Positions 45,401-56,495 of a stretch of DNA of 64,000 nt are shown here, piece after piece. A program made the position numbers and the translations under genes. A model generated the notes under the pieces. That model searched no databases. It was not told the origin of the DNA and saw only the letters and a list, made by a program, of their open reading frames with translations. The DNA is from Siphonodentalium dalli (Eukaryota; Mollusca; Scaphopoda; Gadilida; Siphonodentaliidae): positions 225,384,578-225,448,577 of the forward strand of contig CP136062.1 of assembly GCA_032622095.1 (NCBI GenBank), written 5' to 3'. Position 1 is the first letter of the stretch, and each line of letters starts with the position of its first letter.

Positions 45401-45915
45401 TATACTAAAAAGATTCGATTCGAAATTCGAATCATTTTCATGATTTGATTCGAGATTCGATTCAATGTTGAAATTGCCGATTCTTCGGGCCCTACATTAA
45501 AGCAAAATATAGGCTGCCCACGTGTCCCTGGCAGGGGCGTAAACAGGCTATAACTACAAGGTGTGTAGCCTTAGGGGAGAAATAACCAACATTGAAAATC
45601 AAACCGTGGAACTTTAAGTGGTAACTATATTGTATGTTACGGGAGATAAGGTATAGCCTTATTAGAGCTCTAGATTATAATGCCCCGATGATAACGAGTT
45701 CCGAAGTAACTCTAACATTGTGTGATTAGTTAAGACAAGGCAAAAGTCATGATCCTTGTTTATACTGTCATATGAATAAGATCCGATGTTATATCATAGC
45801 TAGTGCAAAAATGGAATAAAAATGATTGGACTAAAAATGTCTGTAGCCTGCCACAAGCCGGTTAGCAAAAGGTTGTGTGGCAGAAAAAAGTTCCGTTAAT
45901 ACCAGTTTACCCTGT

Positions 45916-46510
45916 TCAATGCAAATAAAATAGCTCCCCTAAGGCTCTTGGCATATAAATGTTCCCCAAGGGGGGGGGGTTAAAATGAATGCCATCACAG
46001 AAGAAGACCCTTGCTTTTGGCTGTAACCGGCCATGATGCCAAGTGTGCACCAAACTAGATCTGTCAGGGAGCACAACCGAGTTATATTGGTTCAGCATGT
46101 CCACATGTTTATCATAGATGGCCGGTTCCTTTCCTCCATGGATCCGAACCCGATAAAAGGCTTGACAAGCCATAACCATCCTGACAGATTTGCATTTCAG
46201 AACTTCACCAATAAAATCATCGGTGATACTCCCGACAGACTGAGGTAACTTGGTGCACAATTCGTTCCCACCGATCAGATCCGATCTGCAGTATGATTAT
46301 ATAGGGCCGAAATTTTCGGAGACGGTGAAGATAGGCCAAAACATCCGCCAACGTATTGCCACCTTTGGCAAAAAACTGAATATCGAGAGGCCGGTTATTG
46401 TGCTGTTTTAACTTGAATGCATTGGCATAATTATACAAGCGATCACCGGGAATGACCGTGTGTCCAAGCCGACGAGCATACCTGCGTCGGAGGAAACGAC
46501 CAAGACCGCT
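45916..46510 (-). pseudogene. SGNH/GDSL hydrolase-like ORF of the left element
   Basis: Minus strand. RRRYARRLGHTVIPGDRLYN, then KGGNTLADVLAYLHRLRKF and IIILQIG, followed in another frame by GGNELCTKLPQS and finally CDGIHFNPPPLGN. LQIG/GGNEL matches block III (G-x-N-D) and DGIHF the D-x-x-H block V of SGNH hydrolases; block I is not clear. A 10-bp repeated insertion (atctgatcgg) at the block III position shifts the frame, and the same insertion is in the right copy. Some YR retrotransposons are known to carry hydrolase ORFs; here it precedes gag. Confidence 0.72.
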
Positions 46511-46657
46511 GAGTCATTGTTTCAACTTTCAATGTTTTTGTTTTTTGTAACAAATTACGTGCAAATGAGCAGCGTAGGAATATCGTAAACAGTATAAATA
46601 AAATCCGACAAATGTTAATAATAAGTTAATTAAAAAGTCAGATTACCTGTTGTGTTA

Positions 46658-47594
46658 AATGGGAATAATGGGCTCTTTTCTGCTGTTGAACGATGTTTTG
46701 GTGGAATTATGCCAAGCTGATATTCGCAGAAAAGATGCCGTACCCATACGCCTGTCTCGCTCCTCGAGTAATGTAGTCTGACGCGCAAAATAGTTCCTTT
46801 TCAAAACACGAAATCTAATGTTTATAATCATCATACTGACGTTTTATTTCCTAAACTATTTGCTATCGAACTCAAGCGACTAAAATTATGTTATGATCAT
46901 TAAAGGGGTACTGTACGCCATTTTCATTAAATTTCCGGTGACAACATCTAATATCGATAATATATAGAAACATAAGTAATTTGAGTCGAAGATGTATTCT
47001 GTAAACGCTCAGGTTAATAGGCTATCTTAAAATTTAATAATTTAAAAGTTAATAATTTGATATAAATTGAATTTATGACTGGGGCCATAAAATGGCGTCA
47101 ATTAAATTACGAATTTGCGTAATCAAATAAAGTAAATGAGGGATACTGGCTTGTTAAACCGATCGCACACACGATCGCTTAAAATATTATGATGATACGG
47201 GGAGAACACTCAAGCCACTCACTGACTAGAGACGATACAATAACTTAAATGATTATATGGGACTAGTATGCCTATAATATAACTTTTATTTGATTCATTT
47301 GGTTGAAAACTGTACAAAAATTACTCGACAACGACAATTTGTATTTTTGCATTCCGGTAAATTTGTCATCCGTAACACTACTTCGTACTCAACAGACTTT
47401 CAAATAATGAAAAAATTGTTACCTTATTCTCAGACTCGGAGACTATAGAAACCAACAACAACATTTGGCGTACAGTACCCCTTTAATATCAATCGAAACT
47501 AAGAAACTAAAATTCTTATTCCATAACTGCTAAAAAATAGACGGGACGGATTCATAAAAGACTAATGCTGGCGATTTGCCCTCATTACTCGCAT
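46658..47594 (-). repeat. A1 repeat of the left Ngaro-like element (with MITE inside)
   Basis: Same sequence as A2, interrupted by the 579-bp MITE at 46904-47482. Its outer edge at 47594 marks the 5' end of the element. Confidence 0.85.
46904..47482 (+). mobile_element. TTAA-flanked MITE, family S
   Basis: TTAA at 46900-46903 and 47483-47486; ends AGGGGTACTGTACGCCA and its perfect inverse TGGCGTACAGTACCCCT (allowing one spacer base). The other arm and A2 both show the empty site cattaatataaatcg-type sequence. Non-coding, 579 bp. Confidence 0.92.
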
Positions 47595-48375
47595 ATTCAT
47601 TCTTTCAGCCACCACATCAGGTGGTACAAAGAGAAGTCGTAATGAATACGTGTATACATAAAACAAATTCCGACCATTATACCGCGAGCGGAGGCAGTTA
47701 AGCAACTAAGTATTCATGTTTTATCAATGAAACTTATTCTTTATATAGCTAACTTAACTTTACAGCATTGGCACACGGTATATAGTTTGACAAATATTTT
47801 AAAAAACACAAGTATGGTGGATGTTGAAAACATAAATATTATAATTAATATCAATAAGAAGTGATTTATTGGTGGTAAACGATGAAGATACACGACGCTA
47901 ATGTGTATCTTCGTGTACTGCCATGCAGAGCAGACGGTTGACGTTATTATTTTGATAAACTTACAGGTTGTCCTCATAGTTAACGGCCAGGATGTGCTCA
48001 ATAGTAATTTCAATTTATGAAGGCTGTAATCGCTTCTACTGCACGACAGCGTAAACGATTTTGAAGACCACCCTTCGCCGTTTCGTAAACGCCGGATTCC
48101 GTGTGTTCTGTATGCTAGATCCCGACTATATAACGAGATGGACTTTCCGGCGGAATGTCGACAATGAGAACCCGCCTTGATAATCGCCTCCCAGGATCCT
48201 ATAAGGGAGAACAACTAGGATACCACTCCCCCATTTTCCCACTGTACATTTATTTTTAATAGTTACCAATGATTCATCCAAATTTAGTGTATACCTGTAC
48301 TTTAAAAAATAAACAAGTTCTTTCCCCTACATTACATTAAAACGCCCTCTAGTGACAATTAAAATTTGGGTTAAG
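47595..48375 (-). other. Flank shared by both arms, unrecognised ORF
   Basis: DNA outside A1 that was duplicated together with the element. A minus-strand ORF (47741-48214) and its relative at 53869-54159 share RTHGIRRLRNGEGWSSK. The frames disagree elsewhere, so it may be a decayed coding fragment or chance. Function unknown. Confidence 0.35.
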
Positions 48376-48379
48376 TTAA

Positions 48380-48770
48380 CCCTTTACCCAACAAAACGGC
48401 CAAAAACGCCCAAATAAAGCTTCAACAGCCTAAAATATCTTCGGTCTGTCTCAATAACACTATACAAATATGGATATCATTGGAACCGGTTCATTGACCA
48501 CATTGTGATGGTTACAGTTATGCCCTGTGCCAGTGCATTCTCTTATATATGCGAGTCGACCATAGGTCGCCTCGCATATATAAGAGAATGCATTGGCCTA
48601 AAAAAAATCTTTTTAAACACTTTTTACAATTTTTTCTTACATTCTTTAACAATTTTATAATTTTTAATGTGTTAAGCCAATGCATTCTCTTATATATGCG
48701 AAGCGACCTATGGTCGACTCGCATATATAAGAGAATGCATTGGCACAGGGCCGTTCTGTTGGGTAAAGGG
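48380..48770 (+). mobile_element. TTAA-flanked MITE, family P, second copy
   Basis: TTAA at 48376-48379 and 48771-48774; ends CCCTTTACCCAACAAAACGG and, inverted, CCCTTTACCCAACAGAACGG. It is close to identical to the 33900 copy, including both internal hairpins. The opposite arm near 53655 lacks it. Confidence 0.93.
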
Positions 48771-49073
48771 TTAACAAATATAAAATGTGTCGTCCCATCG
48801 ATTCTTGCATTTTGAATTGATGTGTATGTACAACAGATAATATATATATTGTACTGATCGTTATTTATCATCTATAATAATTTTCATTTGACACATTTTT
48901 ATTTTAAAACAACTTCTATTATAAGTTGGAATTTAAATTAATAATTGTTATTTGATATATATTGATTTTCTTTTGACGTATTTTATTTTCAAATAACTTC
49001 TATTTTTATTTGGCGCATTTTTTAGACCAAATGGCAGCCCCATACATGAGAACACTAATTAAAATATATAGAG

Positions 49074-49227
49074 GATATCCACACTTTTTCAGTGGATATT
49101 GGTTATATCTCATGAGTGATGACAAAACACTAAATTTCCACGAGTGGCTTTAGCCACGAGTGGAAATTCAATTGTTTTGTCATCCCGAATGAGATTTAAC
49201 CCATATCCACTGAAAAGTGTGGATATT
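49074..49227 (+). repeat. Palindrome in the spacer (about 154 bp)
   Basis: Arms gatatccacactttttcagt and aaatttccacgagtggc pair with gccacgagtggaaatt and ccactgaaaagtgtggatat. Just inside the left arm boundary. Confidence 0.9.
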
Positions 49228-49885
49228 CTGTTTATTATATACTTTAGTTACTTGCCTATGCCCCCCCCCCCAACCCAATGAATGTCAATACATCAGAAAT
49301 TTCAAACTGATATCACTCACTAGTGGGATATCACTTATATCACACTGCTAAAACCTTATAATTAATGGGCAATTATATAATAAATCGCGTTATCTATTAT
49401 ATATTTTGGAAGATCTGTGTGTGTGTGTGTGTGTGAGGGTGTGTGTGGGGGGGGGTGTGTGTGTGTGAAGATGCGTGGATTGAGTGGTTTATTGTCGGAA
49501 ATAATAATATGTTGATCGATGATTGTTTATATATATGTTATAATGTACATGTGTATGGAATATGGCGATATATGGCATGCACATGTATAGATTAATAAAC
49601 TTAAATACATTTTGAACTCTAAATTTTATTACACGCTTGTTCCTATAGAAGTACAGTGTTATTGCTGTTCCATATTTACAAATCCGTATGGAACGTACGT
49701 TCCATACGCATCTCGTTGACGTAAAATGACGTAGGGCCTACATGACGTTCGCCTCAACCATGGAACTGGAACTATTTAAATAAAAGAATCATCACACATG
49801 ACAAACACGCCCTGTATGAGCCTTAATAAACCTTCTAAGTCTGTATTTTTAATTCACGGATTCTAGGACGCGAAGCGTGTAATAA
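49228..49885. other. Spacer DNA with GT microsatellite and short inverted repeats
   Basis: GT repeats at 49420-49467. A perfect self-complementary cgtatggaacgtacgttcca lies near 49686. ttattacacgctt at 49626 is mirrored by aagcgtgtaataa at 49873. No gene. Confidence 0.6.
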
Positions 49886-50042
49886 ACACAGAACGACACG
49901 ATGTGTAAATGGGTTTGTCGATACGGCACTCGTGCCGTCGCGGAAGGATAGAACTTGAGGCGCAAGCGCCTCTCGTTCTATCTTCCGCGACAGCACTCGT
50001 GCCGTATCGACAAACCCATTTACACATCGTGTCGTTCTGTGT
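49886..50042 (+). repeat. Long near-perfect palindrome (157 bp)
   Basis: Arms acacagaacgacacgatgtg, taaatgggtttgtcgatacg, gcactcgtgcc and cgcggaa are repeated in inverse order with hardly a mismatch; centre gcgcaagcgc. One diverged arm occurs alone at 6168-6222, so this is a repeat family. Confidence 0.95.
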
Positions 50043-50520
50043 ATTTATGCCATCACTATACCGTATACGAACATTTCAATTTAAATTACCATGTCTTGAA
50101 AAAATTCAAGGTGACACTAAATTTATAACCGCACTATATGATCCTGGATGAAATATGAGCTTAAACTTAGGACAATTAACGGGACATTTTCACGGAAATT
50201 TCTGGTTATTCGCTTGGAAATGATAGCCGTAACTGATGTCGTGTTCTAATTAATTTCCAGTTATGAACGCCGTGAACAAATCATTAAAAAGCCAAAAACA
50301 AACGTCAATTGAAAGGTTACTTCAAACATTTTTTTATAATATCAATTCGAAAAAATCTATCTTTCAGAGAAAATGTACATTTTAAATTGCACGGCCATGC
50401 GTGACGATCTTACCGGAAATTTTAGAATGTATTCGTTTTCTGATTGGCCGTTTGCAGTCTATATATGGACCGCAATATATAAATATAACTAATTGCAATT
50501 ATTTTATGTACAAAAAGTTC
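50043..50520. other. Spacer DNA, nothing seen
   Basis: AT-rich, no ORF of note and no repeat recognised. Confidence 0.4.
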
Positions 50521-50554
50521 CTGTGAGTTTATTAAGGATTGGGATTCGAGCAGA

Positions 50555-51565
50555 AATCTAGCCTAATCTGCATGCCGTGCATGGATGCGGTAGTAAATGG
50601 ATATGTAAAATCTGACGTTTGGAAACCGTTCAAACAAATATTCCCTGCACTTTTTATATTAATAAATATATATTGTGCATATTACCACACTATGCGTACG
50701 ATAATTCCAATTATTTCCTATGGACAAAATATTCCTGCGAGTTTCTATTGGACTCGGGTTACAAAGGAAATCTACCCCAGGCATGAAGATATTAAAATAG
50801 CAACTTCCTATGGACTTTCTGTTACTCGGGTTAGGCCAGAAATCTACCCCAGGCTGCTGTGCATGCCTCGTAGTAAATTGGCATGTAAAATCTGACGTTT
50901 GGAATTCGTTTAAACAAACATTCCCGGCACATTTTATACATACAAATATATTTATTTATATATATTGTGCATATTAAAGGTACCCAATCCGTAAAGAGGG
51001 TCCCCATCTCAACAGATTCAAACAACAACAATCCGATCAGAGGGTCCTATATTACTATTTCTTTGGCTTTGGGGGTAAAAAATATTTGATTCGAGTCGAG
51101 GAACCCATCAAACAAAGCTCAGAGTTATTAGATATTGATTTTTGAAATTTGTCATGTTCTCGAGATGAGTACTAATAATTGCCGTCAATTTCGTATCCTG
51201 CTCGAGATTTTACACAAAACCCTATTCAAACAGACAAGAGTGGATAACTCTAAAATCAAGTGGTAATAATAAAACCTATTTTGACTGAGATCTGGGCCAG
51301 AAAGTATTCCCGATAATGAAAAATAATAGATTTCTAAAATCGATATCTAACAAATCCGAGCTTTGATGGGTGACTTCCTCGACTCGAATCAAATATTTTT
51401 GACCCCCGAAGCCATTGAAATAGTAATTGAGAGGAGTTTTATCGGATTGAGTACCTTTAACACATTATGCGCACGATAATTCCAATTATTTCCTAAGGAC
51501 TAAAATATTCCCGCGAGTCTCTACATGACTGGGGTTACGAGGAAATCTACCCCAGGCGTAAAGAT
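50555..51565 (+). repeat. Two-copy direct repeat (about 290 bp), second copy split by a MITE
   Basis: gtaaaatctgacgtttggaa at about 50600 and 50884; cgataattccaattatttcc at about 50698 and 51474; aggaaatctaccccaggc in both. The second copy is interrupted by the family Q MITE at 50978-51456. Confidence 0.85.
50978..51456 (+). mobile_element. TTAA-flanked MITE, family Q, copy 2
   Basis: TTAA at 50974-50977 and 51457-51460. Ends AGGTACCCAATCCG and, inverted, AGGTACTCAATCCGA. Nearly the same sequence as 6409-6888, so transposition was relatively recent. The first unit of the host direct repeat shows the uninterrupted site (gcatattaccacactatgcg). Confidence 0.92.
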
Positions 51566-52910
51566 ATTTCTAATGAGAGTGGTTAGTCCGGGGGGGGGTA
51601 ATAAAACATTTGCAGGGATGTATATGTCGGGGTGGGTGGGTGGTCCGAGATGCAAAAAAAAACACGTTTTTTACAACTTCATGCAAATTTGTACGAAAGA
51701 CCATTTGTGCTCATATTTGACATTTGTAACAGTCTAAAACATATTATAAGAATTTATAATTGCACAAAAAACACCATATTTATATTACTGGGATCTCACA
51801 TGGGCCTCAGCGGAGATGACATTAAGCTACATGGTATGTTGGGATGGTGCATGCAGGGACCAGCAGGGTTGAACAAATTCCTTCCCGGCACCATTCGGAA
51901 AGAATCTTCGAGAAATATAAAACTGAAATAAATAAACTTGTCCTGATTTAACTAAAGCCCATAGACGATTGTGTGCATGGAAAAAGAGCAAGCAACTGTC
52001 TCAAACATGTGACTATCAATGGCTAGAAAATAACTGTCTTCAGTGCATCAAGCCAATCAGTGAATTGTGTGCATGTCTTATCAACTCAGATGATCTCTCA
52101 CAAGACCTAAGGTATCCAAGTCTGGTATATATAGTGCTGTGACTGCTTGTTATTTTTAAACGAGTAGGATATGACCCCTGGACAAGTTTAATCAAATATG
52201 GTGTGGTGACTTGGTGTTATCCTTGCATATGTTATAACAGTGAGTGAGGCGTTCAATCTAAAAAAAAAATTTAAATAATAAATATAAACCTAAATGTTTC
52301 AATGATCAAATTGTGCTTGAAGTGCAAAAAGGGGGCGCCGCCGAATAAAGGCTCTGTCTATGATTAAATGTGTGCAAAGTCCCACAAAGGCGTCACATGT
52401 CTCTCTGACGCTGAATATAGGCGCCCAAAGGGAGCCTGTTTCAGCTAGTTTAGTATAATAGAAGTTGCTCCAGTAGACTAACAAAAGTGGTATATAAAAA
52501 GAAAATGAAAAAAAGTGTTATATGGAATATATTAGATAATGGGCTTGTTGACAGACTAATCAGGAAATAGTTAAAAATTATGGAATTGTGTGTATCCTGC
52601 ACAATGACCTAGGTTTACAGATGATCAGCAATTTATACAACAAATTTTTTTCATTGAAACAGGTTAAACTGTTATTAGAACTAAATGAGATCATATCCCA
52701 GTCATATGAGTGATATCATTAGAGTTTTATGCGTTTTTTAGAGCAATTTTATTGAATTGAAGAAAAAAATGTTTTTATTATTACCCCCTCTTCCACACCC
52801 CACAAAAAGGCCATTATGTTGGACTTTAATTGAAATAAACAATGTCATGAAGTCACTATCGGCCCAGTGAAATATTATGAAGTCATTAACGGCCCTGTGA
52901 TAATAATAGT
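51566..52910. other. Spacer DNA, no gene recognised
   Basis: Open frames at 51525-51931 overlap and have no recognisable domain. AT-rich. Nothing else seen. Confidence 0.4.
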
Positions 52911-53086
52911 AATAACATGATTTTCAAGGGCGTTATGGTTCAGTACCGTCCCTGCCGGAATTATTAACAGCCCTCGGGCTATTAGCGGCCCTCGACTTCG
53001 TCTCGGGCAGCTAATATGCCCTCGGGCTGTTAATCATTCATGTCGGGCCATTACTGAACCATAACGCCCTTGAAAATCATGTTATT
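52911..53086 (+). repeat. Long palindrome in the spacer (about 176 bp)
   Basis: Arms aataacatgattttcaaggg, cgttatggttcagta and attaacagccctcgggct pair with their inverse; centre gactTCGTCtcgggc. Few mismatches. Confidence 0.92.
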
Positions 53087-54430
53087 GCTTCATTCTTCAT
53101 TTCTATTTGATCACCCTACCGGGGTGTTTCACATCACTTTAATTTCGCCATTTTAGAAATAATCTAACATGAATCGCTTGCTTGTATCTGTCGCTCCCTT
53201 ATTTTCTGCCCGACTCAGGCATGTTTTCTTGTCCCAAGTTTTGTTCGGTGAACGAAGCATTGATACGTTCGCAGTAATTCTGTCGACCATGAAACGGTGT
53301 GTTTTGGAATATAAAGCTGCAAGTATATATAATAACGTGATATTTTCTAGTTAGTGTGCTCATTTATGGGGCTGCCATTTGGTCTAAAAAATGCGCCAAA
53401 AATAAAAATAGAAGTTATTTGAAAATAAAATACGTCAAAAGAAAATTAATATATATCAAATAACAATTATTAATTAAATTCCAACTTAATAGAAGTTGTT
53501 TTGAAATAAAAATGCATCAAATGAAAATTATTAGAGATTATTAATAACGATCAGTACAATATATATAATATCTGTTGTACATACACATCAATTCAAAACG
53601 CAATAAATGGGAACGATTCAATCGTACTATATAAACGGGACAACACATTTTATATTTGTTACCCAAACTTTAATAGTCACTAGAGGGCGTTTTAATGTAA
53701 TGTAGTGGGAAAGGAACTTGTTTATTTTTAAAAGTACAGGTATAAACTAAATTTGGATGTATCATTGGTAACTGTTAAAAAGAAATGTACAGTGGGGCAA
53801 TGGGGGAGGGGTAGCCTAGTTGTTCTTCCCTATAGGATCCTGGGAGGAGATTATCAAGGCGGGATCTCATGGTCGACATTCCGCTCACACAGGCTGGAAA
53901 GTCCACCTCGTTATATAGTCGGTATCTAGCATACAGAACACACGGAATCCGGCGTTTACGAAACGGCGAAGGGTGGTCTTCAAAATTGCTTTCGCTGTCG
54001 TGCAATAGAAGCGATTACAGCCTTCATAAATTGAAATTACTATTGAGGCTATTGAGCACATCCCGACCGTCTATTATGAGAAAAACCTGTAAGTTTATCA
54101 AAATTATAACGAAGATTTATACATTAGCGTCGTGTATCTTCATCGTTTACGCCCACTAAATCACTTCTTATTGATATTAATTATAATATTTATGTTTTCA
54201 ACATCCACCATACTTGTGTTTTTAAAACCATTTGTAAAACTATATACCGTGTGCCAATGCTGTTAAGTTAAGTTAGCTATATAAAGAATAAGTTTCATTG
54301 ATAAAACATGAATACTCAGTTGCTTAACAGCCTCCGCTCGCGGTATAATGGTCAGAATTTGTTTTATGTATACACGTATTCTTTACGACTTCTCTTTGTA
54401 CCACCTGATGTGGCGGCTGAAAGAATGAAT

Positions 54431-54764
54431 ATGCGAGTAATGAGGGCAAATCGCCAGCATTAGACTTTTATGAATCCGTCACGTCCATTTTTAGCATTTA
54501 TAGTATGGAATAAGAATTTTAGTTTCTTAGTTTCGATTTATATTAATGGTCATAACATAATTTTAGTCGCTTGAGTTCGATAGCAAATAGTTTAGGAAAT
54601 AAAACGTCAGTATGATGATTATAAAACAATAGATTTCGTGTTTTGAAAAGGAACTATTTTGAGCGTCGGACTACATTACTCGAGGAGCGAGACAGGCGAA
54701 TATCAGCCTGGCATAATTCCACCAAAACATCGTTCAGCAGCAGAAAAGAGCCCATTATTCTCAT
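54431..54764 (+). repeat. A1 repeat of the right Ngaro-like element
   Basis: atgcgagtaatgagggcaaa at the outer edge, cccattattctcat at the inner edge. Partner of 61938-62301. It has a small internal deletion around the cgtatggatacggcc stretch. Confidence 0.85.
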
Positions 54765-54939
54765 TTAACACAACAGGTATTCTGAATTTTTAATTAACTT
54801 ATTATTAACATTTGTCGGATTTTATTTATACTGTTTACGATATTCCTACGCTGCTCATTTGCACGTAATTTGTTACAAAAAACAAAAACATTGAAAGTTG
54901 AAACAATGACTCAGCGGTCTTGGTCGTTTCCTCCGACGC

Positions 54940-55520
54940 AGGTATGCTCGTCGGCTTTGACACACGGTCGTTCCCTGTGATCGCTTGTATAATTATGCCA
55001 ATGCATTCAAGTTAAAACATCACAATGGCCGGACTCTCGATATTCAGTTTTTTGCCAAAGGTGGCAATGCGTTGGCGGACGTTTCGGCCTATCATCACCG
55101 TCTCCGAAAATTTCAGCTCCATATAATCATACTGCAGATCGGATCTGATCGGTGGGAACGAATTGTGCACCAAGTTACCTCAGTCTGTCGGGAGTATCAC
55201 CGATGATTCTATTGGTGAAGTTCTGAAATGCAAATCTGTCAGGATGGTTATGGCTTGTCAAGCCTTTTATCGGGTTCGGATCCATGGAGGAAAGGAACCG
55301 GCCATCTATGATAAACATGTGGACATGCTGAACCAATATAACTCGGTTGTGCTGCCTGACATATCTAGTTTGGTGCACACTTGGCATCATGGCCGGTTAC
55401 AGCCAAAAGCAAGGTCTTCTTCTGTGATGGCATTCATTTACCCCCCCCTTGTGGAACATTTATATGCCAAGAGTCTTAGGGGAGCTATTTTATTTGCATT
55501 GAACAGGATAACCTGGTATT
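54940..55520 (+). pseudogene. SGNH/GDSL hydrolase-like ORF of the right element
   Basis: Same blocks as the left copy: FKLKHHNGRTLDIQFFAKGG, LHIIILQIG, then a frame change at the shared 10-bp insertion and CTKLPQSVGSITDDSIGEVL. Here one G of a GGG run near 55414 is also lost, so the D-x-x-H block that survives on the left is out of frame. The encoded enzyme family hydrolyses esters; why a retrotransposon would carry it is not known from sequence. Confidence 0.7.
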
Positions 55521-55929
55521 AACGGAACTTTTTTCTGCCACACAACATTTTGCTGACCGGCTTGTGGCAGGCTACAGGCATTTTTAGTCCAATCATTTTT
55601 ATTCCATTTGTGCACTAGCTATGATATTACATCGGATCATATTCATATGACAATATAAACAAGGATCATGACGTTTGCCTTGTCTTAACTAATCACACAA
55701 TGTTAGAGTTACTTCGGAACTCGTTATCATCGGGGCATTATAATCTAGAGCTCTAATAAGGCTATACCTTATCTCCCGTAACATACAATATAGTTACCAC
55801 TTAACGTTCCACGGTTTGAATTTCAATGTTGGTTATTTCTCCCCTAAGGCTACACACGTTGTAGTTATAGCCTTATTACGCCCCTGCCAGGGACACGTGG
55901 GCAGCCTATATTTTGATTTAATGTTTACA

Positions 55930-56190
55930 TTTTCCACACCTGTTTACGCACAAATGGTGTATGCGGGCACACAATTGTATTGTGCTTTTCAGCCCACATC
56001 TGTTAAGCACCCATCATTTTATTATTATTTTATGTACATTTAACCGCCTGTTTACGCACCCACATGGTGTATGCGGGCCGACATTATTTCTTGCATGACA
56101 TAACCTGTTTATGCATCCCCGGGGTGTATGCAGGCACACTGGGCTTGGCTTGTTTATTTGGTTAGGCCTGTTTACACACTCAGGGATGTA
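55930..56190 (+). promoter_or_regulatory. Repeated hairpin motif upstream of gag, right copy
   Basis: cctgtttacgcac...tatgcgggc repeated four to five times (near 55937, 56045, 56105 and 56167), matching 37530-37815. Conservation of the run in both copies is expected from the duplication and is not by itself evidence of function. Confidence 0.5.
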
Positions 56191-56495
56191 TGCGGGTTTA
56201 GTTTCAAATATCATTCCCCCCATCAACCTTATGCCATGATCAAGACATGTTCTACTAAATATTCAATATAGAGGTACTGGCTGTGGCACCGGCATTTATA
56301 CCAGGAATTCATGGTGGTTTAATCTTTACTATAATTTAATACCGGTCGGCCTAGTGGTTATTATCAATTACCTATACCATTTTATAATACCAAATGTTCG
56401 ACTATCTATCTTAACACATTATTGTAAATCAGGGCCTTCTGTTCTCATGTATTGACCTGCTTCTGCTGTGGTTAATTTTCTTTCCACAGCTTACC

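Larger units (their letters stand above)
37824..45494 (+). mobile_element. 7.67-kb hAT composite element with exact 8-bp target duplication
   Basis: The direct repeat cattaaag at 37816-37823 and 45495-45502 flanks ends TAGGGCCCGACGAAG and, inverted, TAGGGCCCGAAGAATCGG. The right arm keeps the empty site (aacattaaatcaaaat on this strand, near 55910). Subterminal gattcgattcga repeats occur at both ends (37845-37905 and 45405-45470), a hAT habit. Inside are long inverted subterminal regions, three copies of a MAEATENT-type first exon, a LINE fragment, a family Q MITE piece and another MITE. No transposase core was recognised. Confidence 0.93.
31565..47594 (-). mobile_element. Ngaro-like tyrosine-recombinase retrotransposon, left copy, with nested insertions
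   Basis: On the minus strand the order is A1 repeat (47594-46658), SGNH-like ORF, leader with short hairpins, gag, RT, RNase H, tyrosine recombinase, B1 (32377-32339), A2 (32196-31840) and B2 (31603-31565). The A1/B1-A2-B2 layout is the split direct repeat of Ngaro/PAT elements, in contrast to the inverted ends of DIRS1. No adenine methyltransferase domain was seen, which favours Ngaro. Four later insertions interrupt it: hAT 37824-45494 and MITEs at 33900, 46904 and (in the flank) 48380. Without these it is about 7.4 kb. All ORFs are broken. Confidence 0.85.
31668..49057 (+). repeat. Left arm of the large inverted duplication
   Basis: Homologous, inverted, to 53344-62471. It covers the Ngaro-like element except its extreme 3' tip, plus about 1.1 kb of DNA beyond A1 (47595-49057, less one MITE). 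After removing insertions the arms are nearly the same length. The inner limit is where atggcagccccata(c/a)atgag stops matching. The outer limit is near ttggcccc at 31668. Confidence 0.92.

Noticed and set aside
37824-45494. Long terminal repeats of a retrovirus-like element
   Set aside because: The ends are inverted, not direct, with an 8-bp duplication and hAT-like subterminal repeats; no LTR features were seen.
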